This document shows, one piece after another, positions 35,412-43,883 of a DNA stretch of 64,000 nucleotides. The DNA comes from an uncultured Collinsella sp. (lineage in GTDB: Bacteria > Actinomycetota > Coriobacteriia > Coriobacteriales > Coriobacteriaceae), in NCBI GenBank assembly GCA_937995345.1, contig CALKKS010000010.1, positions 1-64,000 of the forward strand, written 5' to 3'. Every line of letters begins with the position of its first letter. The stretch's first letter is position 1. A program made the translations under genes and the position numbers. The notes under the pieces are model-generated. The model had not been told where the DNA came from. It saw only the letters and a list, made by a program, of their open reading frames with translations, and did no database searches.

Positions 35412-35938
35412 CCGAGCACCTCCTTTTTGTATTGCCTGTATGCGCAGACCATCTCTTGATAACTCCGCTCCGAAGGCGACGAGGCCAACGCCTCTCCTTC
35501 ATCGAATATAAGCCGCTCGAGCAGATCCCAATCAAGTCGGTCGATAAATGTTCGACTATGGAGGTCGACGATGTCGTTCGGACGATAGGCATAGAGCTTC
35601 ATCACCGCCAGATCCTCCAAAGATGGCGTAAAGTACCTGATAAAACGCGCCCCAATATCCAAGGGAATCAAACGATCTTCGTAATTGAATGGCATCTGAT
35701 TACAATATGCCACCGCCATACCATTCACCTCGGGGTATCGAGCTATGATCTCGCGGAGGCACCTGTCTGCCTCAAACACATCTATGTCATGTGTAACCGA
35801 CCGATTCGTCACATCGTTTAGCATGAAGGCGCTTCCTCCCACCAATACAACGCTCGGCCTGTCGTCTCTTGGACCTATTTCCAGCTCCGCCTCTTCGTCA
35901 ATGCCCAAAAGAGTCTGCTCTAAATCCTGCTTATACAT
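35408..35938 (-). CDS. DUF6036-type nucleotidyltransferase (putative toxin)
   Basis: A 176-residue protein with a minimal nucleotidyltransferase motif: VVLVGGSAFMLNDV followed by SVTHDIDVFEADRC, giving the G-G-S and D-x-D catalytic pattern. LEDLAVMKLYAYRPNDIVDL and DRLDWDLLERLIFDEG fit AbiEii/DUF6036-like enzymes. AbiEii-type toxins transfer nucleotides to tRNA; activity here is inferred. AGGA lies upstream of ATG 35938. It has lower GC than its neighbours and is the first gene of a two-gene unit. Confidence 0.72.
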   Translation of the reverse strand: MYKQDLEQTLLGIDEEAELEIGPRDDRPSVVLVGGSAFMLNDVTNRSVTHDIDVFEADRCLREIIARYPEVNGMAVAYCNQMPFNYEDRLIPLDIGARFIRYFTPSLEDLAVMKLYAYRPNDIVDLHSRTFIDRLDWDLLERLIFDEGEALASSPSERSYQEMVCAYRQYKKEVLG

Positions 35939-36061
35939 AGCAAATCCTATTATTATTCATCTTCAATAATACTATTCAGTCGCACGACAGGACCCATAGG
36001 ATGCAAGAATTCTACTCGTGACGATAATCCCTACACCCAAGAAGGCCTAATGTGACAAACG

Positions 36062-36484
36062 CTAGTTCTCCCAGCCGGTGCGGATGGTTGTTATGACATC
36101 ACCTAGGCGCTGGCCGAGAGCTGACAGATGTTGGAGCACTTCGCTGGGCGAGGCACCGTTGAGGATGCAGGTGAGCGCATACGAGACCAAGAAAATCGCC
36201 GCAAGTCCTAACGGAATGAGCACGATCATCGCTAATGTGCGCAGGCGCTGGCCCACGCGGCGGTGACGCGTGCGGCGTTTGTCAAACGCAAGCTCCTGCG
36301 CATACGAATCTTGTTGTACGGAATAGTTCTCTGGCGCCGATCCGCCCGCAGGCGAAACCGCGGGCGCGGCATTTTGCGCAGGAGGCTGGGCGGCTACCCC
36401 TTGCATTTGCATCTCCATAAGCCGTTGCTGTTGGCGCAACATGCGCTCGGCTTGTTGCTGCGGGGTCTCAAGAAACAGATCCAT
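36062..36484 (-). CDS. Small membrane protein of unknown function
   Basis: A 140-residue protein: a Gln/Met-rich N-terminus (QQQAERMLRQQQRLMEMQMQ), a Pro/Ala/Gly-rich middle, an Arg-rich patch (KRRTRHRRVGQRLR), one transmembrane segment (MIVLIPLGLAAIFLVSYALT) and a short amphipathic tail. It is not recognised. GGAGG precedes ATG 36484; the open frame extends to 36850 but without a start signal. Confidence 0.65.
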   Translation of the reverse strand: MDLFLETPQQQAERMLRQQQRLMEMQMQGVAAQPPAQNAAPAVSPAGGSAPENYSVQQDSYAQELAFDKRRTRHRRVGQRLRTLAMIVLIPLGLAAIFLVSYALTCILNGASPSEVLQHLSALGQRLGDVITTIRTGWEN

Positions 36485-36745
36485 GCTGGCCTCCAAAATC
36501 GGAGCATTCGACGCTTGCGCCCAGCATCCCGCACCGCCAAGGCCACGGCAACGCAATCCGTAGCAATAGCTGCAAAGTTTCTTGCTGACAAAAGCTGTCG
36601 AAAACCTCAACAACTCCCCTACCGGCACTTTCTCTGAGCTTTTTTCGCCAGCAATCTTTTGGCCTTTCACCCTTACGCCAACTGACCAAAATCTAACCAA
36701 AAGCTTGACGGAAAGTGTGGAGACAGGGACCCCACACACAAAAAC
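36485..36745. other. Intergenic stretch upstream of the small membrane protein
   Basis: About 260 bases, rather AT-rich near 36650-36720, with no gene, repeat or structured RNA that I can recognise. It must contain the promoter of the 36062-36484 gene. Confidence 0.4.
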
Positions 36746-36769
36746 GTGCCGCCCCATAAGGGGCGGCAC
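36746..36769 (-). terminator. Terminator downstream of rubrerythrin
   Basis: GTGCCGCCCC-ATAA-GGGGCGGCAC forms a perfect 10-bp stem, followed on the minus strand by GTTTTTGTG. It lies beyond the palindrome at 36824-36901. Confidence 0.8.
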
Positions 36770-36823
36770 ACAAACATAATTATCAGCTTTTCTACAGCGG
36801 GCAAGCGACGACCCAAGGCAGGT

Positions 36824-36901
36824 GGGGAGGGCCGGATTACCTTCCCTCAACGCGACCCTGCGGAGCCGTGAGCGGGGAGGGAAGGTAATCCGGCCCTCCC
36901 C
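36824..36901. repeat. Perfect 25-bp inverted repeat
   Basis: The arm GGGGAGGGCCGGATTACCTT+CCCTC (36824-36848) is perfectly complementary to 36877-36901, with a 28-base loop. It begins 26 bases after the rubrerythrin stop. Confidence 0.88.
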
Positions 36902-36926
36902 GCCCAGCCCGCGTTCGCGTCACGCG

Positions 36927-37466
36927 CTAGTAGTTCACCACCTGCTCCTCAAAGTAAGCCTTCGGGTGGTTACAAACCGGGCACACCTCGGGCGCCTCGG
37001 CGCCCACATGCAGATGCCCGCAGTTCAGGCACTTCCACACCTTCACGCCCTCGCGCTCAAACACCTCGCCCGACTCGATGCGCTCGACAAGTTTGTTGTA
37101 GCGCTCCTCGTGGGCCTTCTCGACGGCGGCGACACCACGGAACTTTGCGGCAATCTCGGCAAAGCCCTCTTCCTCGGCGGTCTTGGCAAACTCGTCGTAC
37201 ATCGTGGTCCACTCGTAGTTCTCGCCCGCAGCGGCATCGCGCAGGTTATCCAGCGTGCCGGGAACGGCGCCATCGTGCAGATACTTAAACCACAGCTTGG
37301 CGTGCTCGGACTCGTTACCCGCCGTCTCGGCAAAGATATTCGAGATCTGAACGTAGCCGTCCTTCTTGGCCTTGGATGCATAGTAGCGATACTTGGTATG
37401 TGCCTGAGACTCGCCGGCAAAAGCGGTCTCGAGGTTCTTCTTGGTTTGAGAGTTCTCAAAATCCAT
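36927..37466 (-). CDS. rbr: Rubrerythrin
   Basis: A 179-residue peroxide-reducing protein of anaerobes. A four-helix diiron domain carries the carboxylate/His ligands ([41 protein letters not shown]), and a C-terminal rubredoxin domain has two Cys pairs ([12 protein letters not shown] and [12 protein letters not shown]). The length is usual. ATG 37466 is chosen; an upstream ATG at 37487 lacks a ribosome site. It follows the mutY-rrf2 pair on the same strand and fits an oxidative-defence setting. Confidence 0.95.
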   Translation of the reverse strand: MDFENSQTKKNLETAFAGESQAHTKYRYYASKAKKDGYVQISNIFAETAGNESEHAKLWFKYLHDGAVPGTLDNLRDAAAGENYEWTTMYDEFAKTAEEEGFAEIAAKFRGVAAVEKAHEERYNKLVERIESGEVFEREGVKVWKCLNCGHLHVGAEAPEVCPVCNHPKAYFEEQVVNY

Positions 37467-37580
37467 AGGTGTACTTCCCTTCAACACATGCCGCCCATAG
37501 GCTCTAAGCGGCCTTGCCTTTAGGATGCCCTCATATCGAAAATCTAAACCTTACAATCCTGTTCTTCAGATTCGGGTGGG

Positions 37581-38486
37581 CTACACGCTTAGCCAGCGGT
37601 CGCCCTCCACGCGGCAAAAGCCCTCACGCTCCAAGTCGGCCAGAATGCTCACGACCAGCTCACACTCAACCGGCTCTCGGCCGGCTGCCGCCTCCATCTC
37701 GTTGACACCCGCCACGGCCTCGGCGAGCGTGATGCCCGCCGGCCGCCCATCGCGCGCAGCCAGCAGCATGCGCACAATGTGGGCGCGCTTTTGACGGCGC
37801 GAACCCTCAAACTTGGACTGACGGCTATAGCTCGCCGAGCGCCTGGACGGATTGGGCAGCGTCTTCTTAAGATACGCGCCATAATCCAGCAGCGCGTAAT
37901 ACCATGCGCGCGGTGTGTCGGCATCATCGAGCGGCACGGCAAAGGGAGCGATCTCATCCGCCGTCGCGCCGGGAGCCGCCGGACAGGCGGCCTGAATCAG
38001 CGGCACCAGCTCGCGATCGGGAACGGCAGGCACATCGGGAAAGAAATGATGCAGAAAGACCGTGCGCACGTTGGTCTCCAGATACACACCCGGTAGATCG
38101 AACGCAAACGACCGGATGCCCTGCGCCGTCGCCGGGCCAATACCGGGCAGGGCGACCAGGTCGTGCGTCTCACGTGGAAACTTCCCGTCCCAGTCCTCTA
38201 CAACGCGCTGAGCGGCCTTGTGGAGCGCCAGGGCGCGTCGGTTGTAGCCCATCCCCTGCCAAGCGTCCAAAACATCGGAAGGCGCGGCCTGGGCAAGCGC
38301 CTGCACGGTTGGAAATCGATCGAGCCACGCGGGCATACGCGTCTCCACACGCGGCACCTGCGTTTGCTGCAGCATAACCTCGGAGAGCCAGATGATATAC
38401 GGGTCGCGCGTTCGGCGCCACGGAAGGTCGCGATAGCGCAGAACCCCTTCCGAACGAATCATCGAACGAAAGAGGTCCTGAATCAT
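37581..38486 (-). CDS. MutY-like A/G-specific adenine glycosylase, Fe-S-less
   Basis: A 301-residue HhH-GPD glycosylase. Catalytic Glu36 is in WLSEVMLQQTQV, and the hairpin is LVALPGIGPATAQGI. The position of the essential Asp in MutY (DxNV) reads LETNVRTVF, with Glu137. The Cys4 iron-sulfur cluster and NUDIX-like domain are missing; instead NPSRRSASYSRQSKFEGS follows. I recall this as a separate MutY-like subfamily. It would remove A opposite 8-oxoG, but specificity is uncertain. AAGGAG precedes the ATG, 21 bases after the rrf2-like stop, so the pair is an operon. Confidence 0.8.
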   Translation of the reverse strand: MIQDLFRSMIRSEGVLRYRDLPWRRTRDPYIIWLSEVMLQQTQVPRVETRMPAWLDRFPTVQALAQAAPSDVLDAWQGMGYNRRALALHKAAQRVVEDWDGKFPRETHDLVALPGIGPATAQGIRSFAFDLPGVYLETNVRTVFLHHFFPDVPAVPDRELVPLIQAACPAAPGATADEIAPFAVPLDDADTPRAWYYALLDYGAYLKKTLPNPSRRSASYSRQSKFEGSRRQKRAHIVRMLLAARDGRPAGITLAEAVAGVNEMEAAAGREPVECELVVSILADLEREGFCRVEGDRWLSV

Positions 38487-38507
38487 GGCTATGCTCCTTA
38501 TGCGGCG

Positions 38508-38993
38508 CTATTCCTCCCGGCAAGCGCACGTACAGGTGGCGTACTCGGGAAACGCATCGCGGTCGGCGAACTTGGAATCGACGGCCGGGAACTGGCGGTG
38601 AGCGACGATATCGCCCAGCGAAACGGAATCGAGGTAGTCACGCATCAGCGCTTGAGCTCCGGCCCACAGGGGATGATAGCAGCACGTGCCCATGCGCGCA
38701 CAGTCGCCATCGGGCGCGGTGCAATCATTCATGACCATGGGGCCCTGAACCGCCTCAACGACCTGGCGGATGGTGACATCGTCGGGGCTGACCTTAAGAC
38801 GCATGCCGCCATGGACGCCACGCAGGCTCTCCACAATACCGGCCTGAACCAAACCATGCTGGATCGAACGGGCAAACGAATACGGGACATTGACCTCTTC
38901 GGCGGCAGTGCGAACAGAAAGCAGACGCTCCGGGTCCTCGGCAAGCATCGCGAGCATGCGAAGGGCGTAATCAGTCTTCCTCGATATGTCCAT
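38508..38993 (-). CDS. Rrf2-family regulator with IscR-like cysteines
   Basis: A 161-residue winged-helix regulator: MDISRKTDYALRMLAMLAED, VPYSFARSIQHGLVQAGIVE and RGVHGGMRL are Rrf2 hallmarks. Cys91, Cys98 and Cys104 (DCTAPDGDCARMGTCC) nearly match the IscR cluster ligands at 92, 98 and 104, so it may sense iron-sulfur or oxidative stress. Two more Cys are near the C-terminus (CTCAC). It is the first gene of a unit with the MutY-like gene. A weak dyad (ACTGAAT...ATTCAGT, 39098-39151) lies upstream and could be its operator. Confidence 0.88.
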   Translation of the reverse strand: MDISRKTDYALRMLAMLAEDPERLLSVRTAAEEVNVPYSFARSIQHGLVQAGIVESLRGVHGGMRLKVSPDDVTIRQVVEAVQGPMVMNDCTAPDGDCARMGTCCYHPLWAGAQALMRDYLDSVSLGDIVAHRQFPAVDSKFADRDAFPEYATCTCACREE

Positions 38994-39300
38994 TTTTCCC
39001 CTTTCAAGGAATAGGAACAGCTCGAACGAGCTCCGGGGCCGAGCTTACGTCGAGACACCAATGACCGTATGGACGCCCAAATAGCAAAACGGGTGCCCAC
39101 TGAATGCCGTGTTTGAAGCCTCTTGCATCAAAAACGGCCCACAGTGCAATTCAGTATAACCTAACCCCCTGCTTCGTTGAACAGGTGTTGCGCAACAAAC
39201 GTCTTGTTTGAACACATGTCTCAAACGGAGCTTGTCCGGGAATTGGAAGGATTTGGTTTTGGGCGAAAGGTGCCGATGGAATCAAGGTCCTATCAAACGC
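38994..39300. other. Intergenic region upstream of the rrf2-like gene
   Basis: About 300 bases holding an imperfect dyad (ACTGAATGCC near 39098 and GCAATTCAGT ending near 39151) that could fold or bind a regulator. No open frame with coding character was seen. Confidence 0.4.
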
Positions 39301-39302
39301 AA

Positions 39303-39328
39303 AAAGCCACGTCCGAAGACGTGGCTTT
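39303..39328 (-). terminator. Terminator of tRNA-Asp
   Basis: AAAGCCACGTC and GACGTGGCTTT form an 11-bp stem with a CGAA (TTCG on the transcript) tetraloop, followed on the minus strand by TTTTTGC. It lies just after the tRNA 3' end. Confidence 0.9.
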
Positions 39329-39336
39329 AATTGCGT

Positions 39337-39414
<78 letters not shown>

Positions 39415-39522
39415 AGGCAGTCGTTCGCGTTTGTTTCCGCTCGCGTGCGCTGCGGGGATTAGTATACACAGAAGTCTGTCCGGCGCGCAACAACTTTTTT
39501 GAAAATATTTTTTGGGCCCTCC

Positions 39523-39667
39523 GGGAGGGTCTCCGGGGCCGGCTGGCGCGGGTTAAGTTTGCTGCTCTACAGTCCTGCGCAAGACGGAAAGCACATTAAG
39601 TGCTTTCCTTTGCGTGCGGAACTCGCGACAAACTTAACCCGCGCCAGCCGGCCCCGGAGACCCTCCC
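39523..39667. repeat. 145-bp nested palindrome with perfect 39-bp arms
   Basis: Arms at 39523-39561 and 39629-39667 are perfectly complementary over 39 bp (left arm starts GGGAGGGTCTCCGGGGCCGG). The loop contains its own hairpin, GGAAAGCAC-ATTAA-GTGCTTTCC. It accounts for much of the 411-base gap between the tRNA and the phosphodiesterase gene; 39668-39825 shows nothing else. Confidence 0.92.
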
Positions 39668-39825
39668 TGCCGTCACATTGTTCAACCAGTTTTGCGGGCG
39701 TGCGCCGCTGCGCGGCTAACCCGCGTGCTCCGCGGCGGGGTTGGTCTGATGGATCTTGTTGAACTTCGGCCTTTGGCTCAAAGAAAAACGGGAGACGCGA
39801 TCTGCATCCCCCGTTTTTGTTGCGG

Positions 39826-40293
39826 TTAGTCCAAGTCAATAAACTTGGTGCTCAGGATCTTGCCGTCTTTTACGAGCATTCTGGCCATGGTGGGGCCTCG
39901 GGTGCCTCTTGGATAGCTGGCGCTGCCGGGATTGAGGACCAGGCAGTGGCCCACTTGGGCTTCTTTGGTTACGTGGGTGTGACCGTTGATGGCTACGTCT
40001 ACGGATCCCACGGGCAGGTCTTCACGGTAGTGAGCTACGGCGAATTTGAGGCCTTCGTAGGTGAAGATGGCCAGACGGTCTACATCCGGGCCGTAGTCGC
40101 GGTAGTAGTCGTTGTTTCCTAGGACCGCTCGCACGGGGGCGATGGTGCATAGATGCTCGTAATCCATCTCTGAGGTGAGGTCTCCGGCGTGGATGATCAG
40201 ATCTGCGCCCTTGAGCTCGTCCAGAAGCGCGGGCGAAAGATAGCCGTGGGTGTCCGAGATGATGTCGATGCGCTTGGCGTCTGCGCTGTTCAT
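39826..40293 (-). CDS. Metallophosphoesterase, YfcE/MJ0936-like
   Basis: A 155-residue calcineurin-like phosphoesterase: metal-ligand motifs IISDTHG, IIHAGDLTS, LGNNDYYRDY and NGHTHVTKE, then NPGSASYPRG. Two metals hydrolyse phosphodiesters; the in vivo substrate is unknown. GAAGGGATC precedes ATG 40293. It is expressed alone or from read-through of the response-regulator transcript. Confidence 0.9.
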   Translation of the reverse strand: MNSADAKRIDIISDTHGYLSPALLDELKGADLIIHAGDLTSEMDYEHLCTIAPVRAVLGNNDYYRDYGPDVDRLAIFTYEGLKFAVAHYREDLPVGSVDVAINGHTHVTKEAQVGHCLVLNPGSASYPRGTRGPTMARMLVKDGKILSTKFIDLD

Positions 40294-40330
40294 GAGATCC
40301 CTTCTGCAAAACCGATTCGACGTATATACA

Positions 40331-40378
40331 AAAAGCCCCACGGCTCCGCAGACAATTGGTCTACAGGGCCGCGGGGCC
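40331..40378 (-). terminator. Terminator of the GT-LytS-LytTR operon
   Basis: GCCCCACGGC (40335-40344) and GCCGCGGGGC (40368-40377) pair with one mismatch, enclose a small inner stem (AGAC/GTCT), and are followed on the minus strand by TTTTTG. It lies just after the response-regulator stop. Confidence 0.82.
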
Positions 40379-40384
40379 AGTGTG

Positions 40385-41101
40385 CTAGAGGCTCAGGGCC
40401 TTCTTGAGCGGCACAACGCGGCGGCGCGAGACCGGCACGCGTTCGTCGACGCCCGTAATGCCCAGTTGGATAGCGCCCGAGGGCACCGTCTCGACATCCG
40501 TGACGCACGCCAAGTTGACGATATAGCGGCGATGAACGCGAAAGAAGCCAAAGTCGCAAAGCTTGGCCTCGAACTGCGCCAGCGAAGTCGTCGATAGAAA
40601 ACGATCATCGACGGTATAGATACAGGAGTAATCGTCCTTGGCCATGATGAAGCGAATGTCATCCACGGGAATGAGGACCTTACGGCCGCCCTTTTCCACC
40701 GGAATGCGCTCGATGGTGGCTTTGCTGTCCGTGACGGGCTTGGCGCGCTGCATGACCTTCTCGATCGCGCGATCCAGGCGTGCCTCCTCAACCGGCTTCA
40801 TTAGGTAATCGACGGCATCTACGTCGAACGCCTCGACGGCATGATCGCTATACGCGGTCACAAACACAATCGCCGGCGGATTCTTAAGCTTATGCAGTGC
40901 CTCGGCAAGCTGCAGGCCAGAAGCACCGGGCATCGAGATATCGAGAAATACGACATCGACGCGGCTTTCCATCAACATCTCAATGGCGGAGCGGACGCTC
41001 GACGCCTCAGTGATCGTGCCGATCTTGCCCGTCTGCTCGAGCAAGAAGCGAAGTTCCGAACGGGCCGGGGCCTCATCATCCACAATCATCGCACGCAGCA
41101 T
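40385..41101 (-). CDS. LytTR-family response regulator (system 1)
   Basis: A 238-residue regulator. The receiver domain has MIVDDEAPARSELRFLLE, phospho-Asp in VVFLDISMPGASG and Lys in YLMKPVEE. The C-terminal LytTR DNA-binding domain includes KVLIPVDDIRFIMAKDDYSC and FFRVHRRYIVNLACV. Such regulators bind imperfect direct repeats and often control cell-surface or peptide-related genes. ATG 41101 is chosen over a TTG at 41125. The partner kinase lies 72 bases upstream. Confidence 0.92.
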   Translation of the reverse strand: MLRAMIVDDEAPARSELRFLLEQTGKIGTITEASSVRSAIEMLMESRVDVVFLDISMPGASGLQLAEALHKLKNPPAIVFVTAYSDHAVEAFDVDAVDYLMKPVEEARLDRAIEKVMQRAKPVTDSKATIERIPVEKGGRKVLIPVDDIRFIMAKDDYSCIYTVDDRFLSTTSLAQFEAKLCDFGFFRVHRRYIVNLACVTDVETVPSGAIQLGITGVDERVPVSRRRVVPLKKALSL

Positions 41102-41173
41102 AGGGATTAAACCTTTCGTCAACAAACTACGCCGGGCATCCGCCGCTTGGCGTTGAGCCCATAGCCTTTTATT

Positions 41174-42517
41174 TTACTCTTGAATGTCAAAGATGCTCTC
41201 TGACAAATCAAGGTGCAGGAGCACTTTGGTGCCCTTGCCCGGCGCCGATTCGACGCGCGTATAAGAGTGCGGTCCATAAAAGCGATGGATGCGCTCAGAA
41301 ATATTGTGCATGGCCACACCGGCGCCGCCGCCTTGCGGGGAACTGGCATCGGGGCGGGCGGAGCGCTCATCAAACAGCCTGGCGGCGGTGCCCTCGTCCA
41401 TGCCCACACCGTTGTCGGCTACGGCAATCAGGATTGCGTCGTCGCCGTCTTGATGGACGGTCACATCGATCCGCAGGGCATCGTCATCGCCCATGCCATG
41501 CCGCACGGCGTTCTCGACGATGGGCTGGATTACAAAAGCCGGGACCAATGTGTCCTCAACATCCTCGGAGACATCGAAGGTCGCCAGTACGCGGTCCTCG
41601 CCAAAGCGCGCCTTCTCAAAGGTAAGGTAGCGCTTGGTCTGCGCGACCTCGCGCGACACGGGAATGAGCGAGCCCGAATTGTCGAGCGTGGCGCGATAGA
41701 ACGAGGAAAACTCGCGCAGCAGCTCGCGGGCGCGCAGCGGGTCGGTACGCGTAAACGACGCGATGGTGTTGAGCGTGTTGAACAGAAAATGCGGGTTGAT
41801 CTGCGCCTGCAGGGCACGCACCTCGGCACGGGCCGTGAGCTCCTTTTGTACCTCGAGCTCGTGAATGGCGAGCTGCGTGGATAGGATCTCGGCAAAACCC
41901 GAGGCGAGCGCGTACTGGGTGCGGTCGACGGCACGCGGGGTCTTGTAGTAGAACTTGAGCGTGCCGACGGTGCGGTCGCCCACCTTGATGGGCGCGATGA
42001 TACCGGCAGGGACCTGGTTGTGCGAGCCATCCGAACCCACCACGTCCACCACGCGATTGAACGACTGGACGATACCGTGCTCAATGACGTAGCGCGTGGC
42101 AAGTGTGTGGATGGGCGAATCGGGCAGCAGCTTTTCCTCGAACTCGCCCGCGCAGGCCAGCACGTTGCTCTCGTCGGTGATGGCAACCGTCATGGCACGC
42201 GTCTCGGGCAAAATGCGCTGGCACACCAGACGCGCCGACTCCTGTGTCAGGCCGCCTTTGATGTCCTCGAGCATGGCAGAGGCCACCGAGAGCGTCTCTT
42301 CGGTGTACTGCGAACGCACCGAATCGGGATTGAGCGTCAAATAGATAAAAATGCACAGAAAGATGCACAGCAGCGCGCAGGCAATCACCGTAGCAATCGG
42401 CTCAATGCCAGTCGCCAGGGCAAAGATAAAGTACGCCAACACGCAAACGGCGCAGACAACGGCGATGATGCGAAAGATTGAAATTGAATTATCGCGCTGG
42501 GCGCGGCGGTCGATCAT
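41174..42517 (-). CDS. LytS-like sensor histidine kinase (system 1)
   Basis: A 447-residue kinase: two N-terminal membrane segments (IIAVVCAVCVLAYFIFALAT and VIACALLCIFLCIFIYL), a GAF-like domain (about 85-205), the His_kinase core with phospho-His in LQAQINPHFLFNTLNTIASF, and an ATPase domain with PAFVIQPIVENAVRHGMGD and VADNGVGMD. The ligand is unknown. It starts inside the stop of the glycosyltransferase gene (ATGA overlap), so the two are translated together. Confidence 0.93.
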   Translation of the reverse strand: MIDRRAQRDNSISIFRIIAVVCAVCVLAYFIFALATGIEPIATVIACALLCIFLCIFIYLTLNPDSVRSQYTEETLSVASAMLEDIKGGLTQESARLVCQRILPETRAMTVAITDESNVLACAGEFEEKLLPDSPIHTLATRYVIEHGIVQSFNRVVDVVGSDGSHNQVPAGIIAPIKVGDRTVGTLKFYYKTPRAVDRTQYALASGFAEILSTQLAIHELEVQKELTARAEVRALQAQINPHFLFNTLNTIASFTRTDPLRARELLREFSSFYRATLDNSGSLIPVSREVAQTKRYLTFEKARFGEDRVLATFDVSEDVEDTLVPAFVIQPIVENAVRHGMGDDDALRIDVTVHQDGDDAILIAVADNGVGMDEGTAARLFDERSARPDASSPQGGGAGVAMHNISERIHRFYGPHSYTRVESAPGKGTKVLLHLDLSESIFDIQE

Positions 42518-43701
42518 TCAGCCCCCTCCAGGATGCTAATCAGTTGTGCGTCGCGCCAAAGTTCGTCCATGATCTTGGGCCAGAAACTCTGAAAACGCAG
42601 GTAGCTTGCGGCGTTTTGGCGGGCATAGGTCTTGGCCTCGTCAATACCATGACGCCAGATGCGCAGATACCCCTCGTGCTCGCGGGTAAACATGCTGCGA
42701 ACCATGGCGGTCTTGCGCACGCGGTCGTCGAGCTCGCGCGAGATCCACGGACCCGGATAGGGCATGAGCGATGCGGCCGTAACCGGAATGAGCTCCTTTT
42801 GGTGCGCAGCGAACGTCAGCTTGGCCCGCTCGTAGTACCAACGGTACACGTCCTGCATAAAGCGCGGCGAGCGCTTCTCGGACTCGGGCGGCAGGTGGCG
42901 CACGGCCCACTCGTTATCGAACCACACGTCATAGCCGAACATGCGCATGTTAAACAGGTAGTCCAGATCCTCGCCGCGGGTGATAAACGGGTCGAAGGCC
43001 ACACGCGTAAAGGCGCGGGCGTGCAGGGCCATCAGGCCGCCGCATACGTAATTGGAGCGCGAGATGCGGGTGCCCGAGAGCGCCTTTTTCATCCAGCGAT
43101 TGAACTCGATACGCTTGGTCCACCAGCGATGGCAAATGCCCACTTTGTCCGTGGGAGCCAGCGGCGACCCGTCGCGATCGTAAAAGTATCCGCTCTTGAC
43201 TAAAATCGGCAGGCCCTGACGCGTCTGCTGGCCCAGCGCATAGGTCGCACGCTTCATAAAGTCGGCATCGATGACGGTCTCGTCGTCATCCAAAAACACA
43301 ACCGCGTCGTGCCCCAGCACCGCCGCGCAGGCAAGACCCATGTTGCGGATGGCGCCGTAGCCGCGCAGGCTCACGCACTCGCCCGAGCCTTTGGGCGCAA
43401 TCTGTGCCACGCGGTCGGCAACACGCGAAGCCTGAGTATTAGTAACGACGGTGACCTTAAGTGTGGGATGCGCATTAACGATTTCGTGCACGCGATGGGA
43501 TACGTCGGGTGTGGCAGAAACCGGACAGACCACCAAGAGAATGATGCGCGGAATGTCGCGCACCTGTTCGAGTGAAGTCAGGCAGCGATCGAGTTCCGGG
43601 TTGGCGGCATTGAGCGACGTCGAGTGATCGTAGGTGCCGGGAGCGTTTGCTTGGGTATCATCGCCCGCCCAATATGTTGGGATCACAACCGTGGCGTTCA
43701 T
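42514..43701 (-). CDS. Family 2 glycosyltransferase
   Basis: A 395-residue GT-A fold protein: MNATVVIPTYWAGDD opens the nucleotide-sugar domain, and VVFLDDDETVID holds the DxD metal site. An acceptor-side GGLMALHARAF and TRGEDLDYLFNMRMFGYDVW follow. No membrane segment is seen. It might glycosylate a surface polymer. GGAGGG precedes ATG 43701. The 4-base overlap with a LytS kinase gene is unusual and suggests the signal system controls, or is controlled by, the glycan it makes. Confidence 0.85.
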   Translation of the reverse strand: MNATVVIPTYWAGDDTQANAPGTYDHSTSLNAANPELDRCLTSLEQVRDIPRIILLVVCPVSATPDVSHRVHEIVNAHPTLKVTVVTNTQASRVADRVAQIAPKGSGECVSLRGYGAIRNMGLACAAVLGHDAVVFLDDDETVIDADFMKRATYALGQQTRQGLPILVKSGYFYDRDGSPLAPTDKVGICHRWWTKRIEFNRWMKKALSGTRISRSNYVCGGLMALHARAFTRVAFDPFITRGEDLDYLFNMRMFGYDVWFDNEWAVRHLPPESEKRSPRFMQDVYRWYYERAKLTFAAHQKELIPVTAASLMPYPGPWISRELDDRVRKTAMVRSMFTREHEGYLRIWRHGIDEAKTYARQNAASYLRFQSFWPKIMDELWRDAQLISILEGAE

Positions 43702-43728
43702 ACCTTTACCCTCCTTGCAACACAAAAA

Positions 43729-43759
43729 CGGGGCGCCGCCAAACACAGGCGACGCCCCG
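43729..43759 (-). terminator. Terminator downstream of the MFS transporter
   Basis: CGGGGCGCCGCC and GGCGACGCCCCG pair with one mismatch around a 7-base loop, and GTTTTTGTG follows on the minus strand. Confidence 0.85.
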
Positions 43760-43883
43760 CGACCTAGCTGATTCCATCATACCCACTTGGGCTAAACATT
43801 GCTCGGAAGTCAGAATGATTTATGCGGCTACTTCCAAAAGAGTACTGCAGATAGGCACAATTGCTGTACTGAGCCCGGTTGCC

